Positions 42,301-50,839 of a DNA stretch of 64,000 bases are shown piece by piece. This DNA is from Pseudorhodoplanes sp. Lineage in GTDB: Bacteria; Pseudomonadota; Alphaproteobacteria; Rhizobiales; Xanthobacteraceae. How positions within the stretch are numbered: position 1 is the first letter of the stretch; each line of letters begins with the position of its first letter. Location: positions 3,183,126 through 3,247,125 of the forward strand of contig JAVSMS010000001.1 of NCBI GenBank assembly GCA_032027085.1, written 5' to 3'. The notes under the pieces were generated by a model. The model made no database searches. It was not told the DNA's origin and saw nothing but the letters and a program-made list of their open reading frames with translations. The position numbers were made by a program, and so were the translations under genes.

Positions 42301-44512
42301 CGTCATTGCCGCTGTTGACGTCGGCATTCTCAATCTCACCAATTACAAGCCGCCTGCCCCCGACGAATACTATTTCGGCCAGCGCCGCCTCTCGGCGGAG
42401 GTGCGCGACCTCTACGGCCAACTCATCGACGGCATGCAAGGCACGCGCGGGCAGATCCGTTCCGGCGGCGACGGCGGCGCACCCGCTTTGGAAGGCTCGC
42501 CGCCGGTGCAGAAGCCACTGGCCTTGTATTCCGGAATTGTCACCGTGAAGCCGGACGGCACAGCGGAAGTCGTGTTCGACATTCCCGCTTTTGCCGGGAC
42601 CGCGCGGGTGATGGCGATTGCCTTCAGCCGCGACAAGCTCGGCGCGGCGACAAAGGATGTGATTATCCGCGATCCGGTAGTGGTGACCGCGACCTTGCCG
42701 CGCTTCCTGCTCACCGGCGACCGCGGCACGCTGCATGTCGAGATCGACAATGTCGAAGGCGAGGTGGGCGACTATCTCGTTTCCGCGAAAACGGAAGGGG
42801 CCGTCGCTATCGAGGGCACGGGTCAGCGCCCCATCTATCTGCGCGCCAAGCAGCGGGACCGTTTGTCGCTTGCGCTCACCGGCTCATCCGCCGGTGCAGG
42901 TGAGGTGAATATCCGTGTCACCGGCCCGAACGGCTTCTCGAGCGAGCGCACTTACCCCATCCCTGTGAAGCCGGCGACGCAGGTGGCGACGCGCCGGACG
43001 GTGAAGCCGATCGCCAAGGGGGAAAGCGTCACGCTGTCGAACGATCTGTTCGACGATCTGGTGCCGGGTTCGGGACAGCTGGCGATCTCGGTGGCGCCGT
43101 CGACCGCGCTCGACGCGGCTACCTTGCTCAAGGCGCTGGACCGCTACCCGTTCGGCTGCTCGGAGCAGATCACCAGCCGCGCATTGCCGCTGCTCTATGT
43201 GAATGAATTGGCTTCGAGCCAGCAACTCGCGCTCGACACCGATGTCGACCAGCGCATCCGCGATGCCATCGATCGCCTGCTGGCGCGGCAGGGCTCGAAC
43301 GGCTCCTTCGGCCTGTGGTCGGTCGGCGGCGACGAGCCCTGGCTCGATGCCTATGTCACGGATTTTCTGACGCGGGCGCGCGAGCGCGGGTTCGTCGTGC
43401 CGGACGTGGCGTTCAAGCTGGCGCTTGATCGGTTGCGCAACTTTGTCGCCACCGCGCCGGAGCCCGGCAAGGATGGCGGCCGCGATCTGGCCTATGCGCT
43501 CTATGTGCTGGCGCGCAACGGGAACGCGCCGCTGGGCGACTTGCGCTACATCGCCGACACCAAGCTTGGCGATCTTGCTACGCCCATCGCCAAGGCGCAG
43601 ATCGCGGCGGCGCTCGGCTTCCTCGGGGACAAGCCGCGCGCCGAACGTGCCTACAATGCTGCGCTCGACGCCATTGCGCCGCAGCCGAAGCTGCAATTCG
43701 GGCGCACCGATTTCGGTTCGGTGCTGCGCGATGCAGCGGCTTTGGTGACGCTCGCCTCGGAAGGCAATGCGCCGCGCCAGACGGTGAGCGGTGCGCTGTC
43801 GCGCATCGATGCCGCACGCAATCTGTCACCCTACACGTCCACGCAGGAGAATGCCTGGCTGGTGCTGGCGGCGCGTGCGATCAGCAAGGACAAGGGCGGC
43901 GTCTCGCTGAATGTGAACGGCGAAGCGCGGCAAGGTCCGCTGTTCCGTAACATGACGGCGGCGTCGCTGCAGACTGCGCCTTTCATCGTGACGAATAGCG
44001 GAGAAGGCGACGTGCAGGCGGTGATTTCGGTCAGCGGTGCGCCGCTGGTTCCCGAGCCGGCCGCCGAGCATGGCTTCAGCATCCAGCGGGACTATTACAC
44101 CCTTGATGGCGAGCAGACCGACATCGCGCAGGTGACGCAGAACCAGCGTTTCGTGGTGGTGCTGAAGGTCACCGAGCAGCAGCCGCAATTCGGGCGCATC
44201 ATCGTCGCCGATTATCTGCCGGCCGGATTTGAGATCGACAATCCGCGTCTCGTCTCCTCCGGCGACACCGGCACGCTGGACTGGATCGAGAATGCGCAGG
44301 AGCCGGTGCATTCCGAATTCCGCGATGACCGTTTCACCGCGGCCTTCGAGCGCCAAGCCAAGGATGCGCCCGTCTTCAGTGTCGCCTATGTCGTGCGCGC
44401 CGTCTCGCCCGGCAGATATGTCGTGCCGCAGGCCTATGTGGAGGACATGTACCGGCCCGACCGGTTCGGCCGTGCGGCGACCTCCGAGATGGATGTGACG
44501 GCGGCGCGATGA
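39305..44512 (+). CDS. bacterial alpha-2-macroglobulin (YfhM/ECAM type)
   Basis: A very large periplasmic protease trap of 1735 residues. A signal peptide covers residues 1-24. Many beta-sandwich (MG) domains follow, for example GLDAYVYTERGVYRSGETVHI, a typical MG2-like start. The thioester motif is intact: YPFGCSEQITSRALP with Cys1285. A helical TED domain comes next. In Gram-negatives A2M pairs with PBP1C and is thought to capture proteases that breach the outer membrane while PBP1C repairs the wall. The first residues before the signal end lack a clear lipobox, so this may be soluble. Its stop overlaps pbpC by four bases. Confidence 0.93.
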   Translation: MFAHLRAGLAAALVAFACLPAAAADKSFERDDLAQAAIRLEAQIKSDAGQVGKSAAQLRKEIDAAFQRNDFRGGLQLVGQLAAIAPQDASNWLRLARTVQQIRPANSSERTMLLERSGTAGYLAYKRTKDRGEEADALAIISNSYAERKIWRPALDALRLSLDLREVAELRAQYEKMREDHGFRLLDYSVDADSASPRACFQFSESLPGRRTDFSPFVAVEGQDRPAITVDDKQLCVEGLKHGERYQVTLRTGMPSTVKETLARSAEMNVYVRDRRPLVRFTNKAYVLPRTGQQGIPVVSVNTRAVEIEIYRVGDRNLLNTVLDSDFQRALSRYEIERLADQQGVKVWNGELAVEQTLNADITTAFPVDQAVGELQPGVYVMTATPKGLPSDDDYGSLATQWFIVSDLGLTSFSGNDGIHAFVHSLASAEPKGQVEVRLLSRSNEVLATKRTDANGYVQFETNLARGEGGASPALLVASDGKTDYAFLSLKAPAFDLTDRGVAGRRTPAGLDAYVYTERGVYRSGETVHITALLRNAAGVAALNAPLTLVVERPDGVEYRRVTLQDQGLGGRSLDLPITASASTGTWRIRAYTDPKRPAIGETAFMVEDYVPDRLEFELKAQSEKIARDIPAEIALEGRFLYGAPAANLDLEGEVNIVPAKSLAGFAGYQFGVADDEFSAEQQSLDDLPQTDEQGNAHFTVNLDKVPAMQRLLEARITVRMAESGGRAVERKITLPVTPGGNMIGVKPLFSGKALGENDQAAFDVVMVQPDGKAVARQGLRYELLKIESRYQWYRQGGSWNFEPIKSARRIADGTIDTAAGTPGRISLPVTWGRYRLDVSDVNGAMTSVSFDAGFYAEATADTPDLLELALDKPEYRAGEAMNVAVTARSAGRVTLHVVGDRMIATQTAEVKPGLNTVKLAVGKDWGNGAYVVATLRRPLDVQAKRMPGRAIGVQWFSVDRKARTLALDMQTPDVMRPNSPLRIPVKVGGLNAGEEARIVIAAVDVGILNLTNYKPPAPDEYYFGQRRLSAEVRDLYGQLIDGMQGTRGQIRSGGDGGAPALEGSPPVQKPLALYSGIVTVKPDGTAEVVFDIPAFAGTARVMAIAFSRDKLGAATKDVIIRDPVVVTATLPRFLLTGDRGTLHVEIDNVEGEVGDYLVSAKTEGAVAIEGTGQRPIYLRAKQRDRLSLALTGSSAGAGEVNIRVTGPNGFSSERTYPIPVKPATQVATRRTVKPIAKGESVTLSNDLFDDLVPGSGQLAISVAPSTALDAATLLKALDRYPFGCSEQITSRALPLLYVNELASSQQLALDTDVDQRIRDAIDRLLARQGSNGSFGLWSVGGDEPWLDAYVTDFLTRARERGFVVPDVAFKLALDRLRNFVATAPEPGKDGGRDLAYALYVLARNGNAPLGDLRYIADTKLGDLATPIAKAQIAAALGFLGDKPRAERAYNAALDAIAPQPKLQFGRTDFGSVLRDAAALVTLASEGNAPRQTVSGALSRIDAARNLSPYTSTQENAWLVLAARAISKDKGGVSLNVNGEARQGPLFRNMTAASLQTAPFIVTNSGEGDVQAVISVSGAPLVPEPAAEHGFSIQRDYYTLDGEQTDIAQVTQNQRFVVVLKVTEQQPQFGRIIVADYLPAGFEIDNPRLVSSGDTGTLDWIENAQEPVHSEFRDDRFTAAFERQAKDAPVFSVAYVVRAVSPGRYVVPQAYVEDMYRPDRFGRAATSEMDVTAAR

Positions 44513-46575
44513 GGGCGTTTCGCATCATCGCCGCTCTTGCAGGCACCGCGCTGTTTGGCGTGGTGTTCGTCTTCGCCTGCTGGGTCGTGGCGTTGGGGCC
44601 GGCACCGTGCGGAGAGAGTGTCGTTTTCTCCAAGCAGGTGCTGGATCGTGACGGCTGGCTGTTGCGGCCCTATGCGACGCCCGACGGGCGCTGGCGCATG
44701 CAGGCGGGCGTCGAGGATGTCGATCCGCGTTTTCTGAAGATGCTGATTGCCTACGAGGACAAGCGCTTTTACGCGCATCGCGGCGTTGATCCGCTTGCTG
44801 TGGTGCGCGCCGCGTATCAGTTCGTCAGGCATGGCCGCATCGTGTCCGGCGGCTCGACGCTGACGATGCAGGTGGCGCGGCTGCTGGAGCCGCGCCGCGA
44901 GCGCTCGCTGACGGCCAAGCTGCGGCAGATGGTGCGGGCGGTCGAACTTGAGGCCGTGCTGTCGAAGGACGACATACTCTCGCTCTATCTCAGTCTTGCG
45001 CCTTATGGCGGCAATCTGGAAGGAATCCGCGCCGCATCTTTCGCCTATTTCGGCAAAGAGCCGCGCCGGCTGGCGTTGCATGAAGCGGCCTTGCTGGTCG
45101 CCTTGCCGCAATCGCCGGAAACACGGCGGCCCGACCGCGCGCCGGACATGGCGCGCATGGCGCGCGATCGTGTGCTCGATCGCATTGCGGAGGACGTGCA
45201 GATTCCGGCCGACGAAATTGCGTTGGCAAAAGCCGAGCCGGTGCCGCATGCGCGCAAGCCGATGCCGCATTTTGCGCCGCATGCCGCCGATCGGGCGATC
45301 AGCGCCGCGCCGGATGCGCCCGTGCACAAGCTGACGCTTGATCTGCATTTGCAGAAGAATCTGGAACTTCTCGCGCATGAACGTGCGCAAGCGTTGGGGC
45401 CGGTTATTTCGGTTGCGATCGTGGTGATCGATCATGCCTCCGGTGAGATTCGCGCGCGCGTGGGATCGGCGGATTATTTCGACGAGCGCCGGGCCGGGCA
45501 GGTGGACATGACACAGGCTGTGCGGTCGCCGGGCTCCGCGCTGAAGCCGTTCATCTATGGTCTCGGATTTGAAGACGGACTTGTGCATCCGGAAACACTG
45601 ATCGAGGATCGGCCGCTGCGCTACGGCAATTACGCGCCGGAAAATTTCGATCTGACCTTTCAGGGCACGGTGATGGTGCGCAAGGCGCTGCAATTGTCGC
45701 TGAATGTACCGGTCATCGCCTTGCTCGACAAAGTGGGCGCTAACCGGCTGACGGCGCGGCTGGCGCAGGCGGGCGCGCCGCTGTCGCTGCCCAGGGGCGA
45801 AGTGCCCGGGCTTGCCATGGGGCTCGGCGGCGTCGGCGTGAAACTCGCCGACCTGACCATGCTATATGGGGGGCTCGCACGACTTGGAACCACCGTGTCC
45901 CTGGTCGAGCATGCAGAAGATGCGTCGCTCGTGCGTCCACCGCGTCGCCTGCTTGACCCTGTGGCGGCCTGGTATGTCGGCAACGTCCTGCTTGGAACGC
46001 CGCCGCCCGACAACGCGGTGCGCAACCGCATCGCTTTCAAGACCGGCACGTCATATGGCTATCGCGATGCATGGGCCGTGGGCTTCGACGGCGCGCGAAC
46101 CATGGGCGTCTGGGTGGGACGGCCCGATGGGGCGCCGGTGCCGGGCATGACCGGACGTTCCGCCGCCGCGCCAATTCTGTTCGATGCATTTGCGCGCAGC
46201 GGGGAAATGATCCTGCCGCTGCCGCCAGCGCCAAAGGGCGTGATCTTCGCGGCCAATACCAAGCTGCCGCTGCCCTTGCAGCGCTATCGGCCCGACCGGC
46301 TGGCGGGCGATCCGGCCGAGCCTGCAATCCGCATCCTCTATCCACCTGACGGCGCCCGGATCGAGCTTGGCGAAGCGAACGGTGCAGCGGGACCGCTGGC
46401 GCTCAAGATTTCCGGCGGTGTCGAGCCACTGACCGTGCTGGTCAATGGCATGCCGCAGGCGGCGCAGAGAGGGCGGCGCACGCTCTTTGTCGATCCGGGC
46501 GGGCCGGGTTTTGTGCGGCTGACGGTGATGGACGCAAAAGGCACAACCGACAGCGTTGTTGTCCGGATGCAGTAG
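44509..46575 (+). CDS. pbpC: penicillin-binding protein 1C
   Basis: A bifunctional peptidoglycan enzyme of 688 residues with one N-terminal transmembrane helix. The GT51 motif is EDKRFYAHRGVD, followed by SGGSTLTMQVARLLEP. The transpeptidase motifs are SPGSALKPF (Ser343 nucleophile), SLN, and KTGTSYGYRD (Lys511). The C-terminal ~90 residues form the BiPBP_C domain (IRILYPPDGARI). Translational coupling to the A2M gene (ATGA overlap) shows the conserved defence/repair pair. Confidence 0.95.
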   Translation: MRAFRIIAALAGTALFGVVFVFACWVVALGPAPCGESVVFSKQVLDRDGWLLRPYATPDGRWRMQAGVEDVDPRFLKMLIAYEDKRFYAHRGVDPLAVVRAAYQFVRHGRIVSGGSTLTMQVARLLEPRRERSLTAKLRQMVRAVELEAVLSKDDILSLYLSLAPYGGNLEGIRAASFAYFGKEPRRLALHEAALLVALPQSPETRRPDRAPDMARMARDRVLDRIAEDVQIPADEIALAKAEPVPHARKPMPHFAPHAADRAISAAPDAPVHKLTLDLHLQKNLELLAHERAQALGPVISVAIVVIDHASGEIRARVGSADYFDERRAGQVDMTQAVRSPGSALKPFIYGLGFEDGLVHPETLIEDRPLRYGNYAPENFDLTFQGTVMVRKALQLSLNVPVIALLDKVGANRLTARLAQAGAPLSLPRGEVPGLAMGLGGVGVKLADLTMLYGGLARLGTTVSLVEHAEDASLVRPPRRLLDPVAAWYVGNVLLGTPPPDNAVRNRIAFKTGTSYGYRDAWAVGFDGARTMGVWVGRPDGAPVPGMTGRSAAAPILFDAFARSGEMILPLPPAPKGVIFAANTKLPLPLQRYRPDRLAGDPAEPAIRILYPPDGARIELGEANGAAGPLALKISGGVEPLTVLVNGMPQAAQRGRRTLFVDPGGPGFVRLTVMDAKGTTDSVVVRMQ

Positions 46576-46642
46576 CTTCCGCTTTCCGCGCGGAACCCTT
46601 TTCTTTATATGGGTCGGGCCGGTCTCCCATCGCCCGCCCCGA

Positions 46643-48364
46643 ATGAGCCTACTCACAGACAATTCCCGCAGTTTCTGGCCCAGAGGACTTGCCGCGCTGC
46701 TCGACTATGCCAGCGCCACGCACGCACGTGCGCTGGCATGCCTGGCCCTGTTGTCGCTGCTGACATTCCTGCCCGGTGCCTTGCAGCTGCCACCGATCGA
46801 TCGTGAGGAATCGCGGTTTGCGCAGGCGACCAAGCAGATGGTCGAGACCGGCGACTATGTCGACATCCGCTTCCAGGACGACGTGCGTTATTCGAAGCCG
46901 ATCGGTCTGTACTGGATGCAGGCAGCAGTGGTGAAGACGGCCGATACGCTCGGCGTTCGCCGCGCGCTCGCGCGCATTTCGCTTTATCGCGTGCCGTCCC
47001 TGATCGGCGGCATCGGTGCGGTGCTGATCACCTATTGGGCGGCGCTGGCTTTCGTGTCCCGGCGCGGCGCTGTTCTGGCGGCGACCATGCTGGCGTCGTC
47101 ACTCCTGCTTGGTGTGATCGCCCGTCTGGCGGTGACGGATGCCATGCTGCTTGCGGCAACAACCGCGTGCATGGGCGCGATGGCGCGCGCCTATCGTCTG
47201 CAGGCGCGCGGCGAGAGCGATAGCGATCATGTCGGCTGGTCTCTGCCCGCCATTTTCTGGACTGCGCTCGCCGTGGGCGTCCTGCTCAAGGGGCCGATTA
47301 TTGTCATCTTTGTCGCCCTGCCAGTGCTGACATTGTCCGTGCTGGAACGATCGGTGCAGTGGCTGCGCGGATTGCGTCCGTTGATCGGCACCGTTTGGTT
47401 TCTGCTTCTGGTCGCGCCCTGGTTTATCGCTATCAGCTTGCGGACCGGGCGCTTCTTTTTCCTGGAATCACTCGGCCAAGACATGCTTGGCCGCATCGCC
47501 AATATCAGTGAATTCCGTTTCGTTCCGCCGGGCGTGTATCTGCTGCTGTTCTTTGTAACCTTCTGGCCGGGGTCGCTGATGGCGGCGCTCGCCGCGCCAG
47601 CGGTCTGGCGCGCCCGGCACACGCCGCCGACGCGCTTCCTACTCGCCTGGCTCATTCCGGCATGGCTCCTGTTCGAGCTGGTCTGGGCGAAGCTGCCGCA
47701 CTTCATCCTGCCGCTCTATCCGACGATTGCGATCCTGATCGCGGGCAGCATCGAGACCTTTCAGTTGTCCCAGAACCGCTGGCTGGTGCGCGGCACCTTC
47801 TGGTGGTTCGGTCTGCCGGTCTTGTTCGTGCTGGCCGGTCTCATTTTCCTGATCCGCATGGAAGGTGATCTCGGCTTTCTCGCCTGGCCTTTCGCCGTCG
47901 CGGCGATGATCTTTGGTTTCCGCGCCTGGTGGCTCTACGACAATGACGGCGCCGAGCGCGGCGTGCTGCGCGCCTGTGCGGCGTCGATCCTGCTCGGTCT
48001 CGCTGTTTATTCGGTGGTGATCCCCTCGCTGCGATCGCTGTTTCCCAGCGATCTGGTGGCGCGCGCGATCCGCAATGCCGGTTGCCCGGATCCGGAAGTG
48101 GCCTCTGCCGGCTTCCATGAGCCGAGCGTGGTGTTTCTCCTCGGTACGCCGACGCAATTGACCGACGGAGCAGGGGCGGCCGAATTCCTGCGGCGCGGCG
48201 GCTGCCGGCTGGCGGTGATCGAGGCACGGCATGAGCGCAGCTTCGCCGTGCGCGCCGACGCGCTCGGGTTGCGCTACGCGCGCGGGGCGCGGATCGAAGC
48301 GGTGAACCTGCCGCGCGGCCGTCCGATGTCGGTGACGATCTATCGCTCCGAGGAGCGGCCCTAG
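46643..48364 (+). CDS. PMT/ArnT-family glycosyltransferase
   Basis: A polytopic membrane glycosyltransferase of 573 residues (GT39/GT83 type). LPPIDREESRFAQATKQMVETGDYV after the first helix holds the acidic catalytic pair expected in the first periplasmic loop of ArnT-like enzymes. About ten to twelve hydrophobic helices follow, and the last ~120 residues are a soluble periplasmic domain. It likely moves a sugar from a polyprenyl carrier to lipid A or other envelope targets. The ATG at 46643 is preferred; a frame from 46556 overlaps pbpC. Confidence 0.88.
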   Translation: MSLLTDNSRSFWPRGLAALLDYASATHARALACLALLSLLTFLPGALQLPPIDREESRFAQATKQMVETGDYVDIRFQDDVRYSKPIGLYWMQAAVVKTADTLGVRRALARISLYRVPSLIGGIGAVLITYWAALAFVSRRGAVLAATMLASSLLLGVIARLAVTDAMLLAATTACMGAMARAYRLQARGESDSDHVGWSLPAIFWTALAVGVLLKGPIIVIFVALPVLTLSVLERSVQWLRGLRPLIGTVWFLLLVAPWFIAISLRTGRFFFLESLGQDMLGRIANISEFRFVPPGVYLLLFFVTFWPGSLMAALAAPAVWRARHTPPTRFLLAWLIPAWLLFELVWAKLPHFILPLYPTIAILIAGSIETFQLSQNRWLVRGTFWWFGLPVLFVLAGLIFLIRMEGDLGFLAWPFAVAAMIFGFRAWWLYDNDGAERGVLRACAASILLGLAVYSVVIPSLRSLFPSDLVARAIRNAGCPDPEVASAGFHEPSVVFLLGTPTQLTDGAGAAEFLRRGGCRLAVIEARHERSFAVRADALGLRYARGARIEAVNLPRGRPMSVTIYRSEERP

Positions 48365-49557
48365 CTACTTTTCGCCAACGCCGCGAAGCCGCGTTCGAGG
48401 TCGGCTTTCAGGTCGCCGACATCTTCAAGCCCGACATGAAAGCGCAGCGCTGGGCCGCCCGGCGCCCAGCGGGTCGCTGTGCGATACCCCGTGCAGTCGA
48501 ACAGAATCACGAGGCTCTCATAGCCGCCCCAGGAGAAGCCCATGCCGAACAGGCGCAGGCTGTCGAGAAAGGCATAGACGGCCGCCTGTGAAACGGGTTT
48601 CAGAATCAGGCTGAACAATCCCGAGGCGCCGAGGAAGTCGCGCTTCCAGATCGCGTGGCCCGGATCTGTGTGCAGACCAGGATGCAGCACGCGCAAGACT
48701 TCCGGCCGTTGCTGCAGCCAGCATGCGATGTCCAGCGCGGATTGCTGGTGACGTTGCAGCCGCACGCTCAAGGTACGCAGGCCACGCAGGCCGAGATACA
48801 TGTCATCCGGCCCGACGCATAGCCCGGCTGTCAGAACGGTGTCGCGGAGCTTCGGCCAGGTCGCGGCGTTGGCTGACACCGTTCCGAGCATCAGATCGGA
48901 ATGACCGCCAATGTACTTTGTGCCGGCCTGAATCGAGAGATCGACGCCTTTGTCGAGCGCGCGGAAATAGAGCGGCGTCGCCCAAGTGTTATCCATGAGC
49001 ACGACGGCATTCCGCTCATGCGCAACGTTGGCGATGGCGGGCACATCCTGCATTTCAAATGTCTGCGAGCCGGGCGCTTCAACGAACACGGCTCTGGTGT
49101 TTGGTTTGAACAACGCCGTGATGCCGGCGCCGATCAGCGGATCGTAATAAGTCGTCTCAACACCGAAACGCTTTAAAATCGTATCAGCGAAATTGCGCGT
49201 CGGCCGGTAGACGCTGTCGGTGATCAGCAGATGATCGCCCGACGACAGAACGGAGAGCAGTGCGGTGGATACAGCGGCGGCTCCGGACGGCAACAGGGAT
49301 ACGCCTGCGCAGTTTGGCCCCTCCAGCGCGCGCAACGCTTCTTCCAGCGCTTCCGATGTCGGCGTTCCGCGGCGGCCATATTGATAGCGCGCGCGATGCG
49401 CGACCATGTCGGCCGCGGTCGGATACAGGACAGTCGATGCGTGATAGACGGGCGGATTGACGAAGCCGTGGTAGAGCGCAGTGTCGCGGCCTGAGGTCAC
49501 AAGGCGGGTGTCAGATTTCGTGTCCTGCGGGTGCTCTTCGTCTTGCGTGTGGCTCAT
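48361..49557 (-). CDS. metC: cystathionine beta-lyase
   Basis: A PLP enzyme of the Cys/Met metabolism family, 398 residues, that cleaves cystathionine to homocysteine, pyruvate and ammonia. The PLP lysine lies in QAGTKYIGGHSDLMLG. YGRRGTPTSEALEEALRALEG and VLMDNTWATPLYF are also family signatures. The alphaproteobacterial MetC type is longer at the N-terminus by ~15 polar residues (HTQDEEHPQDTKSD). Its stop overlaps that of the convergent glycosyltransferase. It is divergent from the aap genes. Confidence 0.93.
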   Translation of the reverse strand: MSHTQDEEHPQDTKSDTRLVTSGRDTALYHGFVNPPVYHASTVLYPTAADMVAHRARYQYGRRGTPTSEALEEALRALEGPNCAGVSLLPSGAAAVSTALLSVLSSGDHLLITDSVYRPTRNFADTILKRFGVETTYYDPLIGAGITALFKPNTRAVFVEAPGSQTFEMQDVPAIANVAHERNAVVLMDNTWATPLYFRALDKGVDLSIQAGTKYIGGHSDLMLGTVSANAATWPKLRDTVLTAGLCVGPDDMYLGLRGLRTLSVRLQRHQQSALDIACWLQQRPEVLRVLHPGLHTDPGHAIWKRDFLGASGLFSLILKPVSQAAVYAFLDSLRLFGMGFSWGGYESLVILFDCTGYRTATRWAPGGPALRFHVGLEDVGDLKADLERGFAALAKSS

Positions 49558-49783
49558 CCAGTCTGCTTATGGGGTGTGCCGAGATGGTGCAAGGGCGCAT
49601 GCCGGACGTGGGGATAACCCCTTGACCTGCAAATAAAATCGTTTTCAGATCGGAATGAATTCAGGACAGCAGGCGGGCGCTCTTTTGCCGGTGACAGGAC
49701 GGGACACACTGGTGAATATGTCGGCTGAGCCGTCCGGTGCCCTTTAGGATGCCATGATGACAAGAATTTCAGGGGATAAGTAC

Positions 49784-50800
49784 ATGAAGCGCGTCATTTT
49801 GACTCTGAGCCTCGTGGCCGGGATTGCGTTGACGGTAATTCCGGCTTCCGCGCAGACACTCAATACTGTCAAGCAGCGTGGCGTGTTGAATTGCGGAGCC
49901 AATGGAACGCTGGCGGGTTTTGGCTTGCCTGATCCGCAAGGGAACTGGACGGGTTTTGATGTCGATTATTGCCGAGCCATTGCCGCGGCGATTTTCGATG
50001 ATCCGAACAAGGTGAAATTCGTCCCGCTGACGGCCAAGGATCGTTTCACCGCCTTGCAATCGGGCGAGGTCGATGTGCTGGCGCGCAACACCACATGGAC
50101 CAGCTCGCGCGATACCAGCCTCGGTCTGCAGTTTACTGCGATCAATTACTTCGACGGTCAGGGCTTCCTGGTGCGCAAATCGCTGAAGGTGAATTCGGCG
50201 CTGGAACTCAATGACGCGGCGGTCTGTGTGCAACAGGGCACGACGACCGAGCTGAACCTGGCCGACTATTTTCGCGCCAACCGCATGAAGCTGAAGACGG
50301 TCACCTTCGCGACTTCGACCGAAGCGCTGAAAGCCTATGACGCGGGCCGCTGCGACGCCTATACGACCGACGCTTCCGCCTTGTATGCCGAACGACTGCG
50401 CACCACCAATGCCAACGATCATATTGTGCTGCCGGAAATCATTTCCAAGGAACCCTTTTCGCTTGCGGTCAAGCAGGGCGACGACCAATGGGCCGACGTT
50501 GCCAGGTGGGTACATTTTATCCTGATCAATGCGGAAGAATTCGGAGTAACCAAGGCCAATGTCGAGCAGCAGTTGAAATCGGAAAATCCGGAGATCCGGC
50601 GGCTTCTAGGTGTCGAAGGCAAGCAGGGCGAGGCCTTCGGTCTGACTAATGATTTTGCGGTTCGCATCATCAAACATGTCGGCAATTACAGCGAAATCTT
50701 TGAGCGCAACCTCGGCATGAATACGCCGCTCAAGATTACGCGCGGATTGAATGCGCTCTGGACCAAGGGTGGATTGCAATACGCGCCCCCGGTGCGCTGA
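49784..50800 (+). CDS. aapJ: general L-amino-acid ABC transporter, periplasmic binding protein (AapJ-like)
   Basis: A family 3 solute-binding protein of about 338 residues. A signal peptide runs to PASAQ (residue ~24). LNTVKQRGVLNCGANGTLAGFGLPD and DVDYCRAIAAAIF are AapJ hallmarks. AapJ proteins take a wide range of L-amino acids. The ATG at 49784 is preferred for the signal peptide and follows CAGGGGATAA; an upstream ATG at 49754 is also open. It is the first gene of the four-gene transporter operon. Confidence 0.92.
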   Translation: MKRVILTLSLVAGIALTVIPASAQTLNTVKQRGVLNCGANGTLAGFGLPDPQGNWTGFDVDYCRAIAAAIFDDPNKVKFVPLTAKDRFTALQSGEVDVLARNTTWTSSRDTSLGLQFTAINYFDGQGFLVRKSLKVNSALELNDAAVCVQQGTTTELNLADYFRANRMKLKTVTFATSTEALKAYDAGRCDAYTTDASALYAERLRTTNANDHIVLPEIISKEPFSLAVKQGDDQWADVARWVHFILINAEEFGVTKANVEQQLKSENPEIRRLLGVEGKQGEAFGLTNDFAVRIIKHVGNYSEIFERNLGMNTPLKITRGLNALWTKGGLQYAPPVR

Positions 50801-50839
50801 CGGCAGTTCTGCGATGAACGCGCGGCCAGGAGGCCCCGC

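Noticed and set aside
39947-42736. A 929-codon open frame on the minus strand inside the alpha-2-macroglobulin gene
   Set aside because: It is the antisense shadow of a well-supported gene. Its composition is rich in Arg, His, Gly and Ala, has no fold or motif, and no ribosome binding site.
49558-49753. A SAM riboswitch upstream of metC or aapJ
   Set aside because: The region lacks the conserved SAM-II core and pseudoknot pattern that I could look for by eye.
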